Part shown: positions 1-9,900 of the stretch, piece by piece
How the letters are laid out: each line of letters begins with the position of its first letter
Position numbering within the stretch: position 1 is the stretch's first letter
Source of the DNA: Paracoccaceae bacterium
GTDB lineage: Bacteria > Pseudomonadota > Alphaproteobacteria > Rhodobacterales > Rhodobacteraceae
Length of the DNA: 64,000 nucleotides
Assembly: GCA_024639125.1 (NCBI GenBank)
Contig: JAHEJA010000010.1
Location: 5,490 to 69,489 of the forward strand
Direction of reading: 5' to 3'
Made by a program: the position numbers and the translations under genes
The notes under the pieces: model-generated
What the model saw: only the letters and a program-made list of their open reading frames with translations
The model's database searches: none
What the model was told of the DNA's origin: nothing

Positions 1-495
1 CATTGGGAAAAATTGATATCCACGCGGAAATGATAAGATAGCATAGTCACTTTCAGTCAGCTCTGAAACGTGATGTTTGGACGCCATGCGGCACAGGCTT
101 ATGAAATCTGCGGAAAACCCATCGTCATCATCAAGGACGGTTTGCGCGTAATGGTCGCCTTCTTGGTACTGCCACCACAAAAACTTGCGGAAATATCGCC
201 CTGCCATTTTTGGCGGTTCAAAGCGAATAAGCGTACGTTCACGGCCAAGTGCGGTTGTGACAACATCCACCAAGCGATCCTGAAACTTTTGGGGCATCAA
301 TGACGACGACAGGATATGGAACTGAAAATCATCATCAACTTGGGCTTGCAAACTAGGAAGTGTTAAATTTTCAAAAACTGCAAATCGTCGATTCAAGCGC
401 TCTTCGTTAAATAATAGGTCTGCTTGTTTTGAAGCAACGGATTTCCAGCCACTTTTCCCTAAAAAAGAAAACCGCGTTTGAACAACAACTTTCAC
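1..495 (-). CDS. putative rhamnosyltransferase-like glycosyltransferase, 3' end outside window
   Basis: The reading frame opens at a GTG (complement of 493-495) with a GGGGAAA ribosome-binding site just upstream and runs without a stop off the left edge, giving 165 residues. The protein starts VKVVVQTRFSF, followed by GKSGWKS, RRFAVFENLTLPSL and the segment FHILSSSLMP. This is the N-terminal pattern of the family annotated as putative rhamnosyl transferase (PF11316) in Rhodobacterales, predicted GT-A type glycosyltransferases acting on surface sugars. The acidic DDDDG near residue 127 may be the metal-binding motif, which is inference. The acceptor and donor sugars cannot be told. It is separated from the next gene by a terminator and appears to be its own unit. 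Confidence 0.7.
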   Translation of the reverse strand, partial: MKVVVQTRFSFLGKSGWKSVASKQADLLFNEERLNRRFAVFENLTLPSLQAQVDDDFQFHILSSSLMPQKFQDRLVDVVTTALGRERTLIRFEPPKMAGRYFRKFLWWQYQEGDHYAQTVLDDDDGFSADFISLCRMASKHHVSELTESDYAILSFPRGYQFFPM

Positions 496-622
496 GAAAT
501 TTCCCCAAATTGGTACAATCTATGGTTTAAAAAAAATTTTGTGTACGACTTAAGACAATATTACAAACGAAAGTTTGAAAATTAAATCCCTTTAGGGAAA
601 TACATAAACCTATGGTAAATAC

Positions 623-654
623 AAAAAAACCCCGCCAGAGGCGGGGCTTTTTTT
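623..654 (-). terminator. intrinsic terminator between rpmJ and the glycosyltransferase gene
   Basis: A perfect 7-bp stem CCCCGCC (630-636) / GGCGGGG (640-646) with loop AGA is flanked by an A-run on the left and eight T on the right. It can therefore work in either direction. In the minus direction it lies 27 bases after the rpmJ stop, so it most likely ends the tRNA-Val/rpmJ transcript. Confidence 0.85.
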
Positions 655-680
655 GTTACCGCTAAATAGCGGAAGCTCGC

Positions 681-806
681 TTAACCCTGACGGGCCTTGA
701 AACGGCGCTGCGTCTTGTTGATGACGTATACGCGGCCTTTACGGCGCACGACACGGCAGTCGCGGTGACGCTGCTTGAGCGAGCGGAGTGAGTTCTTAAC
801 TTTCAT
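681..806 (-). CDS. rpmJ: 50S ribosomal protein L36 (bL36)
   Basis: This 41-residue protein begins [14 protein letters not shown] and ends RRFKARQG. It is the small basic L36 of the large ribosomal subunit, in the alphaproteobacterial form of about 41 residues. Only one clear cysteine (RDCRVVRR) is present, so it is the zinc-free type lacking the full CCHC set. The start is supported by GGAGAAGG a few bases upstream. It lies 71 bases downstream of tRNA-Val on the same strand, and no T-rich terminator separates the two, so they may be cotranscribed. A strong terminator follows. Confidence 0.95.
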   Translation of the reverse strand: MKVKNSLRSLKQRHRDCRVVRRKGRVYVINKTQRRFKARQG

Positions 807-853
807 AACCTTCTCCAGTCAATCGCGGCGCGTCATTTGCGCCATTGCAGGTC

Positions 854-867
854 GTCCCCGAAGGGAC
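854..867 (-). other. short UUCG-type stem-loop 3' of tRNA-Val
   Basis: On the minus strand the sequence reads GTCCC TTCG GGGAC, a 5-bp stem closed by a very stable UUCG tetraloop, starting 10 bases after the tRNA CCA end. There is no T-run, so it is more likely a barrier or landmark for 3' processing of the tRNA precursor than a terminator. This role is inference. Confidence 0.55.
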
Positions 868-877
868 AGTGAATTCA

Positions 878-952
<75 letters not shown>

Positions 953-989
953 GTACTTAGTTACCAACACCCCGAGCCCCAAAAAATGG

Positions 990-1045
990 GGCGCGAGAAT
1001 TCGCGCCGGTGTCGGGTCTATAAAAGTTTGTGTCAGCATGTTCAA
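990..1045 (-). promoter_or_regulatory. promoter and structured leader of tRNA-Val
   Basis: On the minus strand TTGAAC (1040-1045) and TATAGA (1017-1022) are separated by exactly 17 bases, a good housekeeping-sigma promoter. A GC-rich discriminator (CCCGACACC) follows the -10, as is common at stable-RNA promoters under stringent control. The leader contains the stem GGCGCGA/TCGCGCC (990-1007), and a smaller CCCCA/TGGGG stem lies just beyond it before the tRNA. These probably help 5' processing by RNase, which is inference. Confidence 0.7.
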
Positions 1046-1085
1046 GGGCTTTTGATATCTATTTGTTTTGGTTTATACTGCGATC

Positions 1086-1958
1086 ATGATGATCCGGCAC
1101 GAAAACACCCAAGCTTATTCCATAAGCATACCCGAAACCACGGGAAGTGCCATCGTTTTTGCGTCTCCACATAGCGGACGCGCCTATACAAAAGACTTTA
1201 GAAATAAATCGATTCTCGACCTTCTCACCCTACGCAGTTCAGAAGATGCCTATGTAGATCACTTTATTGACGCATTACCATCTCATGGCGCGCCAACAAT
1301 TTGTGCCACAGTGCCGCGCGCCTTTATTGATCTGAATCGTGCCCCCGACGAATTGGACCCTGCCCTAATTGCTGGTGTCAAATCCCGCGGACTTAACCCC
1401 AGAATCGCATCAGGTTTGGGCATTATCCCCCGCGTTGTTGCGAATGCGCGCCCCATATATCACGGCAAACTCGCTCTGTCCGAGGCCGAATCCCGAATCG
1501 CTCGATTTTGGACACCCTACCACGCCGCGCTTGGTGATTTGCTTAATCAAACACATCAACGCTGGGGGCATTCCATTTTGTTAGACCTTCACTCTATGCC
1601 CAACGAAGCGGTGTCAACATTCGGCCCCAAAAATGCGCAACCTGACATTATCTTGGGGGATCGCTTTGGCGCATCCGCATCTCAGTCCATTGTGCGCGCA
1701 CTTGAAATTGCCCTAACGCGCGAAGGATTCAAAGTGGCCCGAAACGCCCCGTTTGCTGGGGCATATATCACACAACGATATGGGCGCCCTCATTCAGATC
1801 AACATGCCATTCAGATCGAAATCAACCGAAGCCTCTATCTAAACGAACGGACAATCGAACTGTCCAGTGAATTTGAAAATGTTAAATTACGCCTTCAAAA
1901 CGCGTTTCAAAGCATGATTTCCCAATATGGAGCGAATCGCAATTTGGCAGCGGAATAG
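1086..1958 (+). CDS. N-formylglutamate amidohydrolase family protein
   Basis: The 290-residue protein belongs to the FGase family (PF05013), zinc hydrolases that release formate and glutamate from N-formylglutamate at the end of histidine degradation, or act on related N-acyl amino acids. Visible family landmarks are SPHSGRAY near the N-terminus, DLNRAPDELDP, the LLDLHSMP segment with a probable zinc-binding histidine, and the C-terminal AIQIEINRSLYL. I chose the ATG at 1086; a TTG at 1068 would add six residues but has no better ribosome-binding site. No hut genes are nearby, so the histidine pathway role is unproven. Its stop codon directly abuts that of the convergent dinB. Confidence 0.85.
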   Translation: MMIRHENTQAYSISIPETTGSAIVFASPHSGRAYTKDFRNKSILDLLTLRSSEDAYVDHFIDALPSHGAPTICATVPRAFIDLNRAPDELDPALIAGVKSRGLNPRIASGLGIIPRVVANARPIYHGKLALSEAESRIARFWTPYHAALGDLLNQTHQRWGHSILLDLHSMPNEAVSTFGPKNAQPDIILGDRFGASASQSIVRALEIALTREGFKVARNAPFAGAYITQRYGRPHSDQHAIQIEINRSLYLNERTIELSSEFENVKLRLQNAFQSMISQYGANRNLAAE

Positions 1959-3212
1959 CTACCGCAAGCTGCGTCCCTTGACGATCGCATCTGGCCCGAA
2001 TTTTTTGCGAATGGCATCCGCCGCGCGTTCAGCCGCACCCCGTTTCGCCGCATTTGGGTCTAGTAAATCCTGATAACGCTCTGCTTCTACTTCTGAACAC
2101 AAATCAGACAGCCCAGCACCAATCAACCGATAGGCCACGCCATGGTCCAACTGATCAAATAGTCCTTTGACATTCCGAAACAATGTATCCGCCAATTGCG
2201 TTGCATCTCTTAGTGTCACGCGACGGGTCACAATTTTATGCTTTGCGGTTTTGACCTTTAACGTTGCCACCCGACCAGCCAACCCCTTGGCTTTGGCGCG
2301 ATCAGATACTTTTTCGCACATCCGCCACAAATGACCCTCGAGCAGATCCAAATCTGTTGTGTCCTCAAAAAACGTAGTTTCATTGGAAATCGACTTCATC
2401 GCAGTGTCTTGACGCACGCACCGACTGTCTTGACCACGCGCCAGATGCCACAATCGATTCCCCATAGATCCGAATTTTGCATGCAATGTTTCTTTGTCCC
2501 ACCGCAACAGATCAGAAAAACTGCGAATACCCGCACGATCCAAATGCTCTTGGGTCGTGGCTCCGACACCCCAAATCATGCGCACAGGTTTATCCAACAG
2601 AAACGCCGCTGTTTCCGCTTGGCCAATAACAGAAAATCCATTTGGCTTGTTCAAATCTGACGCAATCTTAGCCAAGAATTTATTATGCGACAGGCCAATC
2701 GACCCCGTCACCCCTAATTCGGATTTCATGCGTTGGACCAAACGCGCCAACATCACCGCTGGCGGAACCCCATGAAGCCGCTCTGTCCCGCGCAAATCCA
2801 AAAAGGCTTCGTCCAACGACAATGGCTCGATCGCGGGTGTTAACTCTTCCATCATCGCCCTGATTTGACGACTGACATCAACATAGACCTGCATACGCGG
2901 CTTGATCACCACTGCGTCGGGGCAAAGCTTTAACGCCTGAAACATCGGCATGGCGGATTTCACGCCGCGAATACGCGCCACATAGCACGCCGTGGACACA
3001 ACACCACGCCGGCCACCCCCGATAATCACGGGCTTATCCGCCAATTCTGGTCGATCTCGTTTTTCGACACTGGCATAAAAGGCGTCACAGTCCATATGCG
3101 CAATTCCAAGCTGAAACAGCTCAGGTGATCGCACGATTCGCGGAGACCGACACTGGGGACACCGCCCCTGTGTTTCAAACATTTGCAAACAATCTCTGCA
3201 CAGACACTCCAC
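1959..3212 (-). CDS. dinB: DNA polymerase IV (Y family) with N-terminal zinc ribbon
   Basis: A 417-residue Y-family translesion polymerase. Catalytic carboxylates sit in HMDCDAFYASVE (D41, D43) and SLDEAF (D134, E135). The body carries the palm, finger, thumb and little-finger regions in normal order. The first 30 residues form an extra module with two CxxC-like pairs, CRDC (5-8) and CPQC (18-21), resembling a zinc ribbon not found in E. coli DinB. The GTG start at 3212 is supported by GGTAGGA upstream and is needed to include the zinc ribbon. There is no obvious LexA operator. The enzyme extends primers past damaged template bases at low fidelity. Confidence 0.93.
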   Translation of the reverse strand: MECLCRDCLQMFETQGRCPQCRSPRIVRSPELFQLGIAHMDCDAFYASVEKRDRPELADKPVIIGGGRRGVVSTACYVARIRGVKSAMPMFQALKLCPDAVVIKPRMQVYVDVSRQIRAMMEELTPAIEPLSLDEAFLDLRGTERLHGVPPAVMLARLVQRMKSELGVTGSIGLSHNKFLAKIASDLNKPNGFSVIGQAETAAFLLDKPVRMIWGVGATTQEHLDRAGIRSFSDLLRWDKETLHAKFGSMGNRLWHLARGQDSRCVRQDTAMKSISNETTFFEDTTDLDLLEGHLWRMCEKVSDRAKAKGLAGRVATLKVKTAKHKIVTRRVTLRDATQLADTLFRNVKGLFDQLDHGVAYRLIGAGLSDLCSEVEAERYQDLLDPNAAKRGAAERAADAIRKKFGPDAIVKGRSLR

Positions 3213-3293
3213 GCGTCGTCCTACCTTTACAACTTGAAGTTTCGCAGGTCAGTTTCTACATTCATACGTATACGCTTTTCTTAGGAACCAATC

Positions 3294-4184
3294 ATGGACC
3301 AAACTCTTATCACAAATTTTCTTGGCGAAAACATAGTCGTCATCTTACTTGCACTCTTTATTTTAGTATCCATTTTTCTTGGCATCCGCATCGTTCCACA
3401 ATCTGAAAAACATGTGGTCGAACGCTTTGGCCGTTTGCATTCGGTTCTTGGGCCAGGGATCAATATCGTTGTGCCCTTTCTCGACAAAGTCGCACACAAG
3501 ATTTCGATTCTGGAACGCCAGCTCCCGACCGCAGAGCAAGACGCCATCACAACAGACAACGTATTGGTCAAAGTCGAAACAAGCGTATTTTACCGGATCA
3601 CAGAGCCTGAAAAAACCGTTTACCGCATCCGTGACGTCGATGGCGCAATCGCCACAACGGTTGCAGGTATCGTACGATCAGAAATCGGCTCATTGGAACT
3701 GGACGAAGTCCAATCAAATCGCTCTATCCTCATTTCAAAAATTCGCGAATCTGTCCGTGCAATGGTGGACGACTGGGGTATCGAAGTAACGCGCGCCGAA
3801 ATTCTGGACGTCAACCTGGATGCCGCGACACGCGCCGCTATGCTGCAACAGCTCAACGCAGAACGCGCCCGCCGTGCAAGCGTCACCGAAGCCGAAGGCA
3901 AAAAGCGCGCTGTCGAATTAGAAGCAGACGCGCGGCTCTACGAAGCCGAACAAATTGCCAAAGCCCGCCGCATCCAAGCCGAAGCCGAAGCCTATGCCAC
4001 TCAGGTCGTAGCCCAAGCCATTGCTGAAAACGGTATCGAAGCCGCGCAATACCAAGTCGCCCTGAAACAAGTCGAAGCCCTAACCGCCGTAGGCAAAGGC
4101 GCCGGTGCCAACACGATCCTTGTACCCGCAAATGCCCTAGACGCCTTTGGGGACGCCTTCAAAATGTTAAGAGGCAGCAAATGA
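3294..4184 (+). CDS. SPFH/stomatin-like membrane protein (paraslipin type)
   Basis: The 296-residue protein has one N-terminal membrane segment (about residues 10-30), then an SPFH/band-7 domain with VVERFGRLHSVLGPGIN and TTDNVLVKVETSVFYRI. An alanine/glutamate/arginine-rich coiled-coil stretch (ARRIQAEAEAYATQVV) and a hydrophobic C-terminal segment with ANTILVPANAL follow. Such proteins form large oligomeric rings in the inner membrane linked to membrane-protein quality control. It overlaps the next gene by ATGA and is thus translationally coupled to an NfeD partner, the usual pairing. A related annotation is QmcA. Confidence 0.88.
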   Translation: MDQTLITNFLGENIVVILLALFILVSIFLGIRIVPQSEKHVVERFGRLHSVLGPGINIVVPFLDKVAHKISILERQLPTAEQDAITTDNVLVKVETSVFYRITEPEKTVYRIRDVDGAIATTVAGIVRSEIGSLELDEVQSNRSILISKIRESVRAMVDDWGIEVTRAEILDVNLDAATRAAMLQQLNAERARRASVTEAEGKKRAVELEADARLYEAEQIAKARRIQAEAEAYATQVVAQAIAENGIEAAQYQVALKQVEALTAVGKGAGANTILVPANALDAFGDAFKMLRGSK

Positions 4185-4456
4185 ACGCAATTCTATCAAT
4201 ATGGTGGGTTTGGGTGGCCGCAGGTCTCGTCTTGGCAATCCTAGAAACCCTGCTTCCCGGCTTCATCCTTCTTGGGTTCGCAATCGGGGCTGTCCTGACG
4301 GGGCTCACGGTCGCTTTTGGGCTTAGCGCCTCGGCTGCCACACTGTCCTTGATCTTCGCAGTTCTGTCATTGATCGCGTGGCTCGGTCTGCGCCGCGTCT
4401 TTGCCCATAAATTTGGAACCGCAAAGACTTTTGACCACGATATAAATGATAACTAG
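4181..4456 (+). CDS. NfeD-like short membrane protein
   Basis: This 91-residue protein has two or three closely spaced hydrophobic segments (about 8-28, 30-50 and 52-68), a basic patch LRRVFAHKF and an acidic tail DHDINDN. It matches the short NfeD1b type, which lacks the C-terminal OB-fold domain found in most NfeD proteins, or retains almost none of it. Family members work with a stomatin/SPFH protein encoded next door, here sharing the ATGA overlap at 4181-4184. It probably anchors or organises the SPFH ring, which is inference from pairing. The stop codon is followed at once by a recurring intergenic motif. Confidence 0.75.
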   Translation: MNAILSIWWVWVAAGLVLAILETLLPGFILLGFAIGAVLTGLTVAFGLSASAATLSLIFAVLSLIAWLGLRRVFAHKFGTAKTFDHDINDN

Positions 4457-4459
4457 AGC

Positions 4460-4481
4460 TTTCTTTTTGCTCTAAATACTC
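4460..4481 (+). repeat. recurring intergenic motif, copy 1
   Basis: TTTCTTTTTGC is followed by TCTAAATACTC, starting 4 bases after the nfeD-like stop codon. The same 22-base pattern recurs at 23475-23496 and 33210-33231, with a looser copy at 6891-6912. This copy lies between convergent genes. No hairpin accompanies it here, so it is not a classical intrinsic terminator. Confidence 0.65.
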
Positions 4482-4502
4482 AAAAATCGGTCCGGCGATC
4501 CG

Positions 4503-5054
4503 TCATCGAAACGCTGGACCATGCGCCCATACCGTCAAGGAATATCGTTCCCCCTCTGTCACAGGTGTGACGCGATGCAGCATAAAGCTTGGAAATACCG
4601 TCGCACTGCCACATGCCTTTTGTGCCACTGAAACGGCAGTTGACGGCTGAACCTCTAAAACACCACCGCTATAGGCATCGGGATCGGACAGCTGCACAAC
4701 GATTGTCAGCTTACGCTTTTCGGCCAAAACACCGCTGCCTATATCCGAATGCCAATCAAAATGCCCTTCGCGTTCGGCCCCATATCGTGCGATTTGAGCG
4801 CTTTCCGCGAACTCCGTCAAATCATAGCAAAACACCGACCGATTACAGTCACGCACCACATCAATGATGCGATCCATCACCCAACCATAGCCCTCGGCCT
4901 CATCCACCCACACCAGATCAGATCGACGAATATTGTGATCCCGCGCGCGCCCAACAAGCTTCGCATCGCGCGTTTCACTTGCCTTAGATAACGCCACCAA
5001 ACGCGCGCATTCGGTTTCAGAAAACGCGCCCTTTATTGTCTCAACCGAGATCAT
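4503..5054 (-). CDS. 2-oxoglutarate/Fe(II)-dependent oxygenase (prolyl-hydroxylase-like, PiuC-type fold)
   Basis: A 183-residue protein of the P4Hc/2OG-FeII_Oxy superfamily. The metal triad is visible: H102 and D104 in FDWHSDIG and the distal H160 in FMLHRVTPV. R170 in EGERYSLTVW is the expected 2-oxoglutarate ligand. The segment SGGVLEVQ is the typical strand between them. I chose the ATG at 5054, preceded by GAGGG, over a GTG at 5066 that would add four residues. The substrate is unknown; relatives hydroxylate protein or small-molecule targets, and some are linked to iron uptake. It stands alone, convergent with the nfeD-like gene. Confidence 0.82.
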   Translation of the reverse strand: MISVETIKGAFSETECARLVALSKASETRDAKLVGRARDHNIRRSDLVWVDEAEGYGWVMDRIIDVVRDCNRSVFCYDLTEFAESAQIARYGAEREGHFDWHSDIGSGVLAEKRKLTIVVQLSDPDAYSGGVLEVQPSTAVSVAQKACGSATVFPSFMLHRVTPVTEGERYSLTVWAHGPAFR

Positions 5055-5148
5055 CTTGACCCTCACGACTACCCCTGCTTCGCAATAGGGATCGCGTAAA
5101 ACAAGACTCGTCAGAAAACGTCACAATAGCTTAATTGCGCCACAAACC

Positions 5149-6807
5149 TTACAAAGGATCACGCCAGCGGTTCACAATAGGATAACGTCGATCCAACCAA
5201 AACGCTTTGGCACTTAGCCGCGTACCAGGAGCTGACTGAAACCGCTTGTATTCGCTTATATACAACAAGTGTTCCACCCGCTTTGCGTCTGCGATATCAA
5301 AGCCCGCCTGCACGCAATCATGAATTGATCCATCCTGATCCACTAGAATTTCAAGAATGGCATCCAGAACTGGATAATCTGGCAAACTGTCGCTGTCTTT
5401 TTGATCCGGTCGCAATTCGGCACTGGGGGGCTTGGTGATAATATTCTCTGGAATGACCGCGCCTTCAGGGCCAGACATCCATTCATAATGATGCGCATTG
5501 CGCCAATGACAAATATCAAACACCCGCGTCTTGTATAGATCCTTGATCGGATTATACCCACCGGCCATATCACCGTAAATCGTCGCATATCCAACGGCCA
5601 CTTCGGATTTATTCCCCGTGGTTAACAGCATTTCACCGAACTTATTTGACAAGGCCATCAACAACAGCCCCCGCAATCGCGACTGTATGTTTTCTTCGGT
5701 CAAATCGGGCTTCACCCCTTCGAACAGAGGCGCAAGCGTATTGGCGATCGCCCCACGCGCTTCGGCAATCGGCACATAATCATACCGCACCCCCAAGGCT
5801 TTGGCCAATTCCTCCGCATCCTGCAAAGACTCGCGTGACGTATATTCAGAGGGCAACATAACACACCGCACATTCTCGGCACCCAATGCATCAACAGCAA
5901 TTGTCGCAACCAATGCGCTGTCCACCCCACCGGACAAACCTAAGAGCACTTTGCCAAATCCGGTTTTGCCACAGTAATCCTTTAACGCCAGAACCATCGC
6001 AGCATAATCGGTTTCCATGGCATCGGGCACCGCGGCTTTCTCAGCCTCCGCAATCTGCCAATCTGCACCAACCCGCTCAACAATGATATGCGACACCGCT
6101 TCTTTGAAAAAAGGCAATTGAACAGCCAGCGCGCCGCCTTTGTTCAATGCAAAACTACCACCGTCAAAAACCTGATCATCCTGACCACCCAGCATATTCA
6201 GATAAATCAACGGCAATTCGGTTTCAACGACCCGAGACACCATCAAATTCAAACGAACATCATGCTTGCCACGATAATACGGCGACCCATTCGGAATTAA
6301 TAAAATATCTGCCCCGGACTCCGCCAAAGTTTCGGCTACATCTTCATGCCAAGCATCTTCGCAAATCGGCGATCCAATGCGAATTGGCCCAATACGATAG
6401 GGTCCACTCACCGCCCCTTGATCAAAGATGCGCACTTCGTCAAACACGGTTTGATTGGGCAAATGAAACTTCTGTACCACCGCTTGAACACAGCCATGCT
6501 CTAGGATCACATAGGCATTGAACAACTTACCACCGTCACGCCAAGGCGTACCAATCGCAATCGCGGGCCCATTGTCACAGTCCTCAGCCAAACTCCGCAG
6601 CGCTGCGTCAGCCGCATCCAGAAACGCAGGTTTCATGACCAAATCTTGCGTATTGTAGCCTGTCAAAAACATCTCTGGAAACGCGACTAAATCTGCGCCC
6701 GCCTCTTTGCCTTGCTGCCAGACATCGCGCACTTTTTGACAATTCCCTGCAAAATCGCCCACAGTTGGGTTCAGCTGCGCCACTGTAATTTTAAAAGTCT
6801 CAGTCAT
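5149..6807 (-). CDS. nadE: glutamine-dependent NAD+ synthetase
   Basis: A 552-residue two-domain enzyme that amidates nicotinic acid adenine dinucleotide to NAD+ using glutamine and ATP. The N-terminal nitrilase-like glutaminase domain shows the catalytic triad E45 (FPEMFLTGY), K113 (VQKFHLPN) and C149 (PICEDAWH). The C-terminal synthetase domain carries the ATP pyrophosphatase P-loop SGGVDS at 292-297 and downstream TGNKSEVAVGYAT. Length is normal for the bacterial long form, so no separate amidotransferase is needed. It is transcribed in the same direction as dnaE but is separated from it by about 135 bases holding a palindrome, so it is probably its own unit. Confidence 0.96.
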   Translation of the reverse strand: MTETFKITVAQLNPTVGDFAGNCQKVRDVWQQGKEAGADLVAFPEMFLTGYNTQDLVMKPAFLDAADAALRSLAEDCDNGPAIAIGTPWRDGGKLFNAYVILEHGCVQAVVQKFHLPNQTVFDEVRIFDQGAVSGPYRIGPIRIGSPICEDAWHEDVAETLAESGADILLIPNGSPYYRGKHDVRLNLMVSRVVETELPLIYLNMLGGQDDQVFDGGSFALNKGGALAVQLPFFKEAVSHIIVERVGADWQIAEAEKAAVPDAMETDYAAMVLALKDYCGKTGFGKVLLGLSGGVDSALVATIAVDALGAENVRCVMLPSEYTSRESLQDAEELAKALGVRYDYVPIAEARGAIANTLAPLFEGVKPDLTEENIQSRLRGLLLMALSNKFGEMLLTTGNKSEVAVGYATIYGDMAGGYNPIKDLYKTRVFDICHWRNAHHYEWMSGPEGAVIPENIITKPPSAELRPDQKDSDSLPDYPVLDAILEILVDQDGSIHDCVQAGFDIADAKRVEHLLYISEYKRFQSAPGTRLSAKAFWLDRRYPIVNRWRDPL

Positions 6808-6890
6808 ATCTTTGGCCTCTTATCTCGGGCCAGATGTAGCAGAATTACAGCTCAGGAAAAGAACCTGATGTTTCTTATGCCCATAATTCT

Positions 6891-6912
6891 CTTCACTTTT
6901 GCAAAAATACTC
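6891..6912 (+). repeat. recurring intergenic motif, divergent copy
   Basis: CTTCACTTTTGC followed by AAAAATACTC resembles the three other copies in the window (4460, 23475, 33210) but carries changes in the T-rich half and is one base shorter. It sits between the dnaE stop and the nadE start, both on the minus strand, with short palindromes next to it. Confidence 0.5.
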
Positions 6913-6941
6913 AGGCCAAAGGCCATGCCCCATGGGGCATA
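6913..6941 (-). terminator. palindromic hairpins just downstream of dnaE
   Basis: Two bases beyond the dnaE stop on the minus strand lies a perfect 16-base palindrome ATGCCCCATGGGGCAT (6925-6940), then a small GGCC-TTT-GGCC stem, then GAGTATTTTTGC. A stem with a short downstream T-run suggests a weak intrinsic terminator for dnaE, although the T-run starts about a dozen bases after the main stem. Confidence 0.45.
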
Positions 6942-6942
6942 T

Positions 6943-9900
6943 TTACACTTCTTCTACTTCCAGCACACCATTCAAGCTTTTCAAGGCACCTTTGATTTGG
7001 GGATTAACGGGGTAATCCTGCCCACACTCAATCACCACCTCACCGGGCAAGGCTGGATCCATCAAACAGAAATAAATCGGGCCACGCCCACCTGATTTCA
7101 CTTGATCAGCGGCCTGTCCCAAAACAGATGCAACAGCCGGCACCGCATCCTGGGTCTCGATGAAAATGCGCAAACCTGACGCGCCAGCATCCGCGACGGC
7201 AATATCGACAGGCGCCATTGACCGCGCCAAAAGCTTTAGCTGATCCGCCTCAAGCGTCGCTTCGACCGTAACAACAACTTTCGCACCGGTTTCCAAGAAG
7301 TCCCGACATTTATCCAGCGTATCAGAAAACAACGTCACTTCATACGCACCAGTTGGGTCGCTTAATTGCGCAAACGCAAAACGATTGCCTTTGGCTGATT
7401 TGCGTTCTTGCCGCCCTGCGACAACCCCTCCCAACTTGGCAACGATGGGGCCAGATTGCGCTTTGGCGATCACATCGTCCAATGTGATGACGCCTTTGCG
7501 CTTGAGCGGGGCCATATAATCATCCAGAGGATGCCCCGACAAATAAAACCCGATCGCCTTAAATTCTTCGGCCAAACGCTCTGCGGGCAGCCAATCATTG
7601 ACGGGTTGGAACCGTGGTTCGGGCAGATCATCACCGGCTTCACCAAATAAGGACACCTGATTTGATGCTTTTTGTTCATGAATAGCCGATGAATACGCAA
7701 CCAAGCTATCCAAGCTTTCGAATACGCGGCGGCGGTTATTGTCTAATTCATCAAAGGCCCCAGAGCGGGCCAACATTTCTAATGGTCGTTTTCCAACCCG
7801 TTTCAGATCAACCCGACGGGCAAAATCGAACAAGGTGACAAAAGGTTTGTCGCCCCGCCCCTCTGTCACCAATCGCATGGCCTCGACGCCAACATTCTTT
7901 AACGCGCCCAGCGCATAGACCAATTCCCCCTTCACAACATCAAACGTCGGTTGCGACCGGTTCACACAGGGCGGCACATACCCAAGACCAAGGCCTTTCT
8001 TTACCTCTTCGAAATAAACCGACAGTTTGTCCGTCAGATGGATATCGCAATTCATCACGCCAGCCATGAATTCAACAGAGTGGTTCGCCTTGAGCCAAGC
8101 TGTTTGGTAACTTACAACCGCATAGGCCGCCGCATGAGATTTGTTAAATCCATAGTTCGCGAATTTTTCCAAAAGATCGAAAACTTCGGACGCTTTTTTG
8201 GCATCAACCCCGTTTTCCGCAGCGCCTTTTTCAAATTTTGGACGCTCGGCATCCATCGCTTCTTTGATCTTTTTACCCATGGCGCGGCGCAATAGATCCG
8301 CGCCCCCAAGGCTATACCCAGCCATTTCTTGGGCGATTTGCATAACTTGTTCTTGGTAAACAATGATCCCTTGGGTTTCTTCTAGAATGTGATCAATCAA
8401 CGGATGCACAGAGGCCCGTTCCTTGACGCCGTTTTTGACTTCGCAATAGGTCGGAATGTTTTCCATAGGACCCGGGCGATAGAGCGCAACAAGCGCAACA
8501 ATATCTTCGATGCACGTCGGCTTCATGCGCTTGAGCGCATCCATCATGCCCGAACTTTCAACCTGAAACACGGCAACTGTCTTGGCAGCAGCATAAAGCC
8601 TGTAAGAGGCTTCATCGTCTAACGGGATCGCGTTGATTTGGTTTTCGGCCCCCTCTGCCGGCTGATACAACGTGCGACCATCGGCCGTCACATGCAAAGG
8701 GCGTCCTGATTTAAGGATCAAATCAACGGCGTTCTGGATCACGGTTAGGGTTTTCAAACCCAAAAAGTCAAATTTCACCAGGCCCGCTTGTTCCACCCAT
8801 TTCATATTGAACTGCGTGGCAGGCATATCGGAGCGCGGATCTTGGTAGAGCGGCACCAAAGCATCCAAAGGACGATCCCCGATCACCACGCCCGCCGCAT
8901 GCGTAGATGCGTTCCGCAATAGCCCCTCGACTTGCTGGCCATAGGTCAAGAGGCGATTAACCACTTCTTCATTGCGCGCTTCTTCACGCAAACGGGGTTC
9001 GTCAATCAATGCTTTTTCGATGCTTACGGGCTTTACGCCTTCGACAGGGATCATCTTGGATAGGCGATCAACCTGCCCATAGGGCATCTGCAACACGCGC
9101 CCAATATCGCGCACCGCCGCTTTGGACAACAACGCCCCAAAGGTGATGATCTGACCCACCTTGTCACGACCATATTTTTCCTGAACGTATTGAATGACCT
9201 CTTCTCGTCGATCCATGCAAAAATCGATATCAAAGTCAGGCATCGATACCCGTTCTGGATTCAAGAACCGTTCAAACAGCAAACTATAGCGCAGTGGATC
9301 AAGGTCCGTAATCGTCAGAGCATAGGCCACCAGAGACCCGGCACCAGACCCCCGCCCCGGCCCAACAGGAATGTTATGATCTTTGGCCCATTTGATAAAA
9401 TCCGCAACGATCAGGAAATAGCCCGGGAACCCCATGCCTTCGATAATACCCAGCTCAAAATCCAACCGTTTTTCATAGTCTTCAACGCTTGTCGCATGCG
9501 GAATGACATCCAACCGATCCTTTAGTCCCTGAACCGCTTGCCGACGCAACTCGACGATTTCGTCATCTGCGAATTTCGGCAAAATAGGATCACGGCGATA
9601 GGCTTGAAACGCACAGCGTTGGGCGATTTCAATCGTGTTTTCAATTGCCTCAGGAAGATCCGCAAACAAAGTTGCCATTTCTTGGGGCGATTTCATGTAG
9701 TGCTGATTGGTCAAACGACGCCGGTCATTTTGCTGATCCACATAAGCGCCCTCGGCGATACAGATCAGGGCATCATGCGCTTCGTACATGTCTGTCTTGG
9801 GAAAAAAGACATCATTGGTCGCGACCAACGGCACCCCCATGTCATAGGCCATTTCAATAAAGCCACGCTCGCTAAGCCGTTCATTATCGGGCAATCCGTT

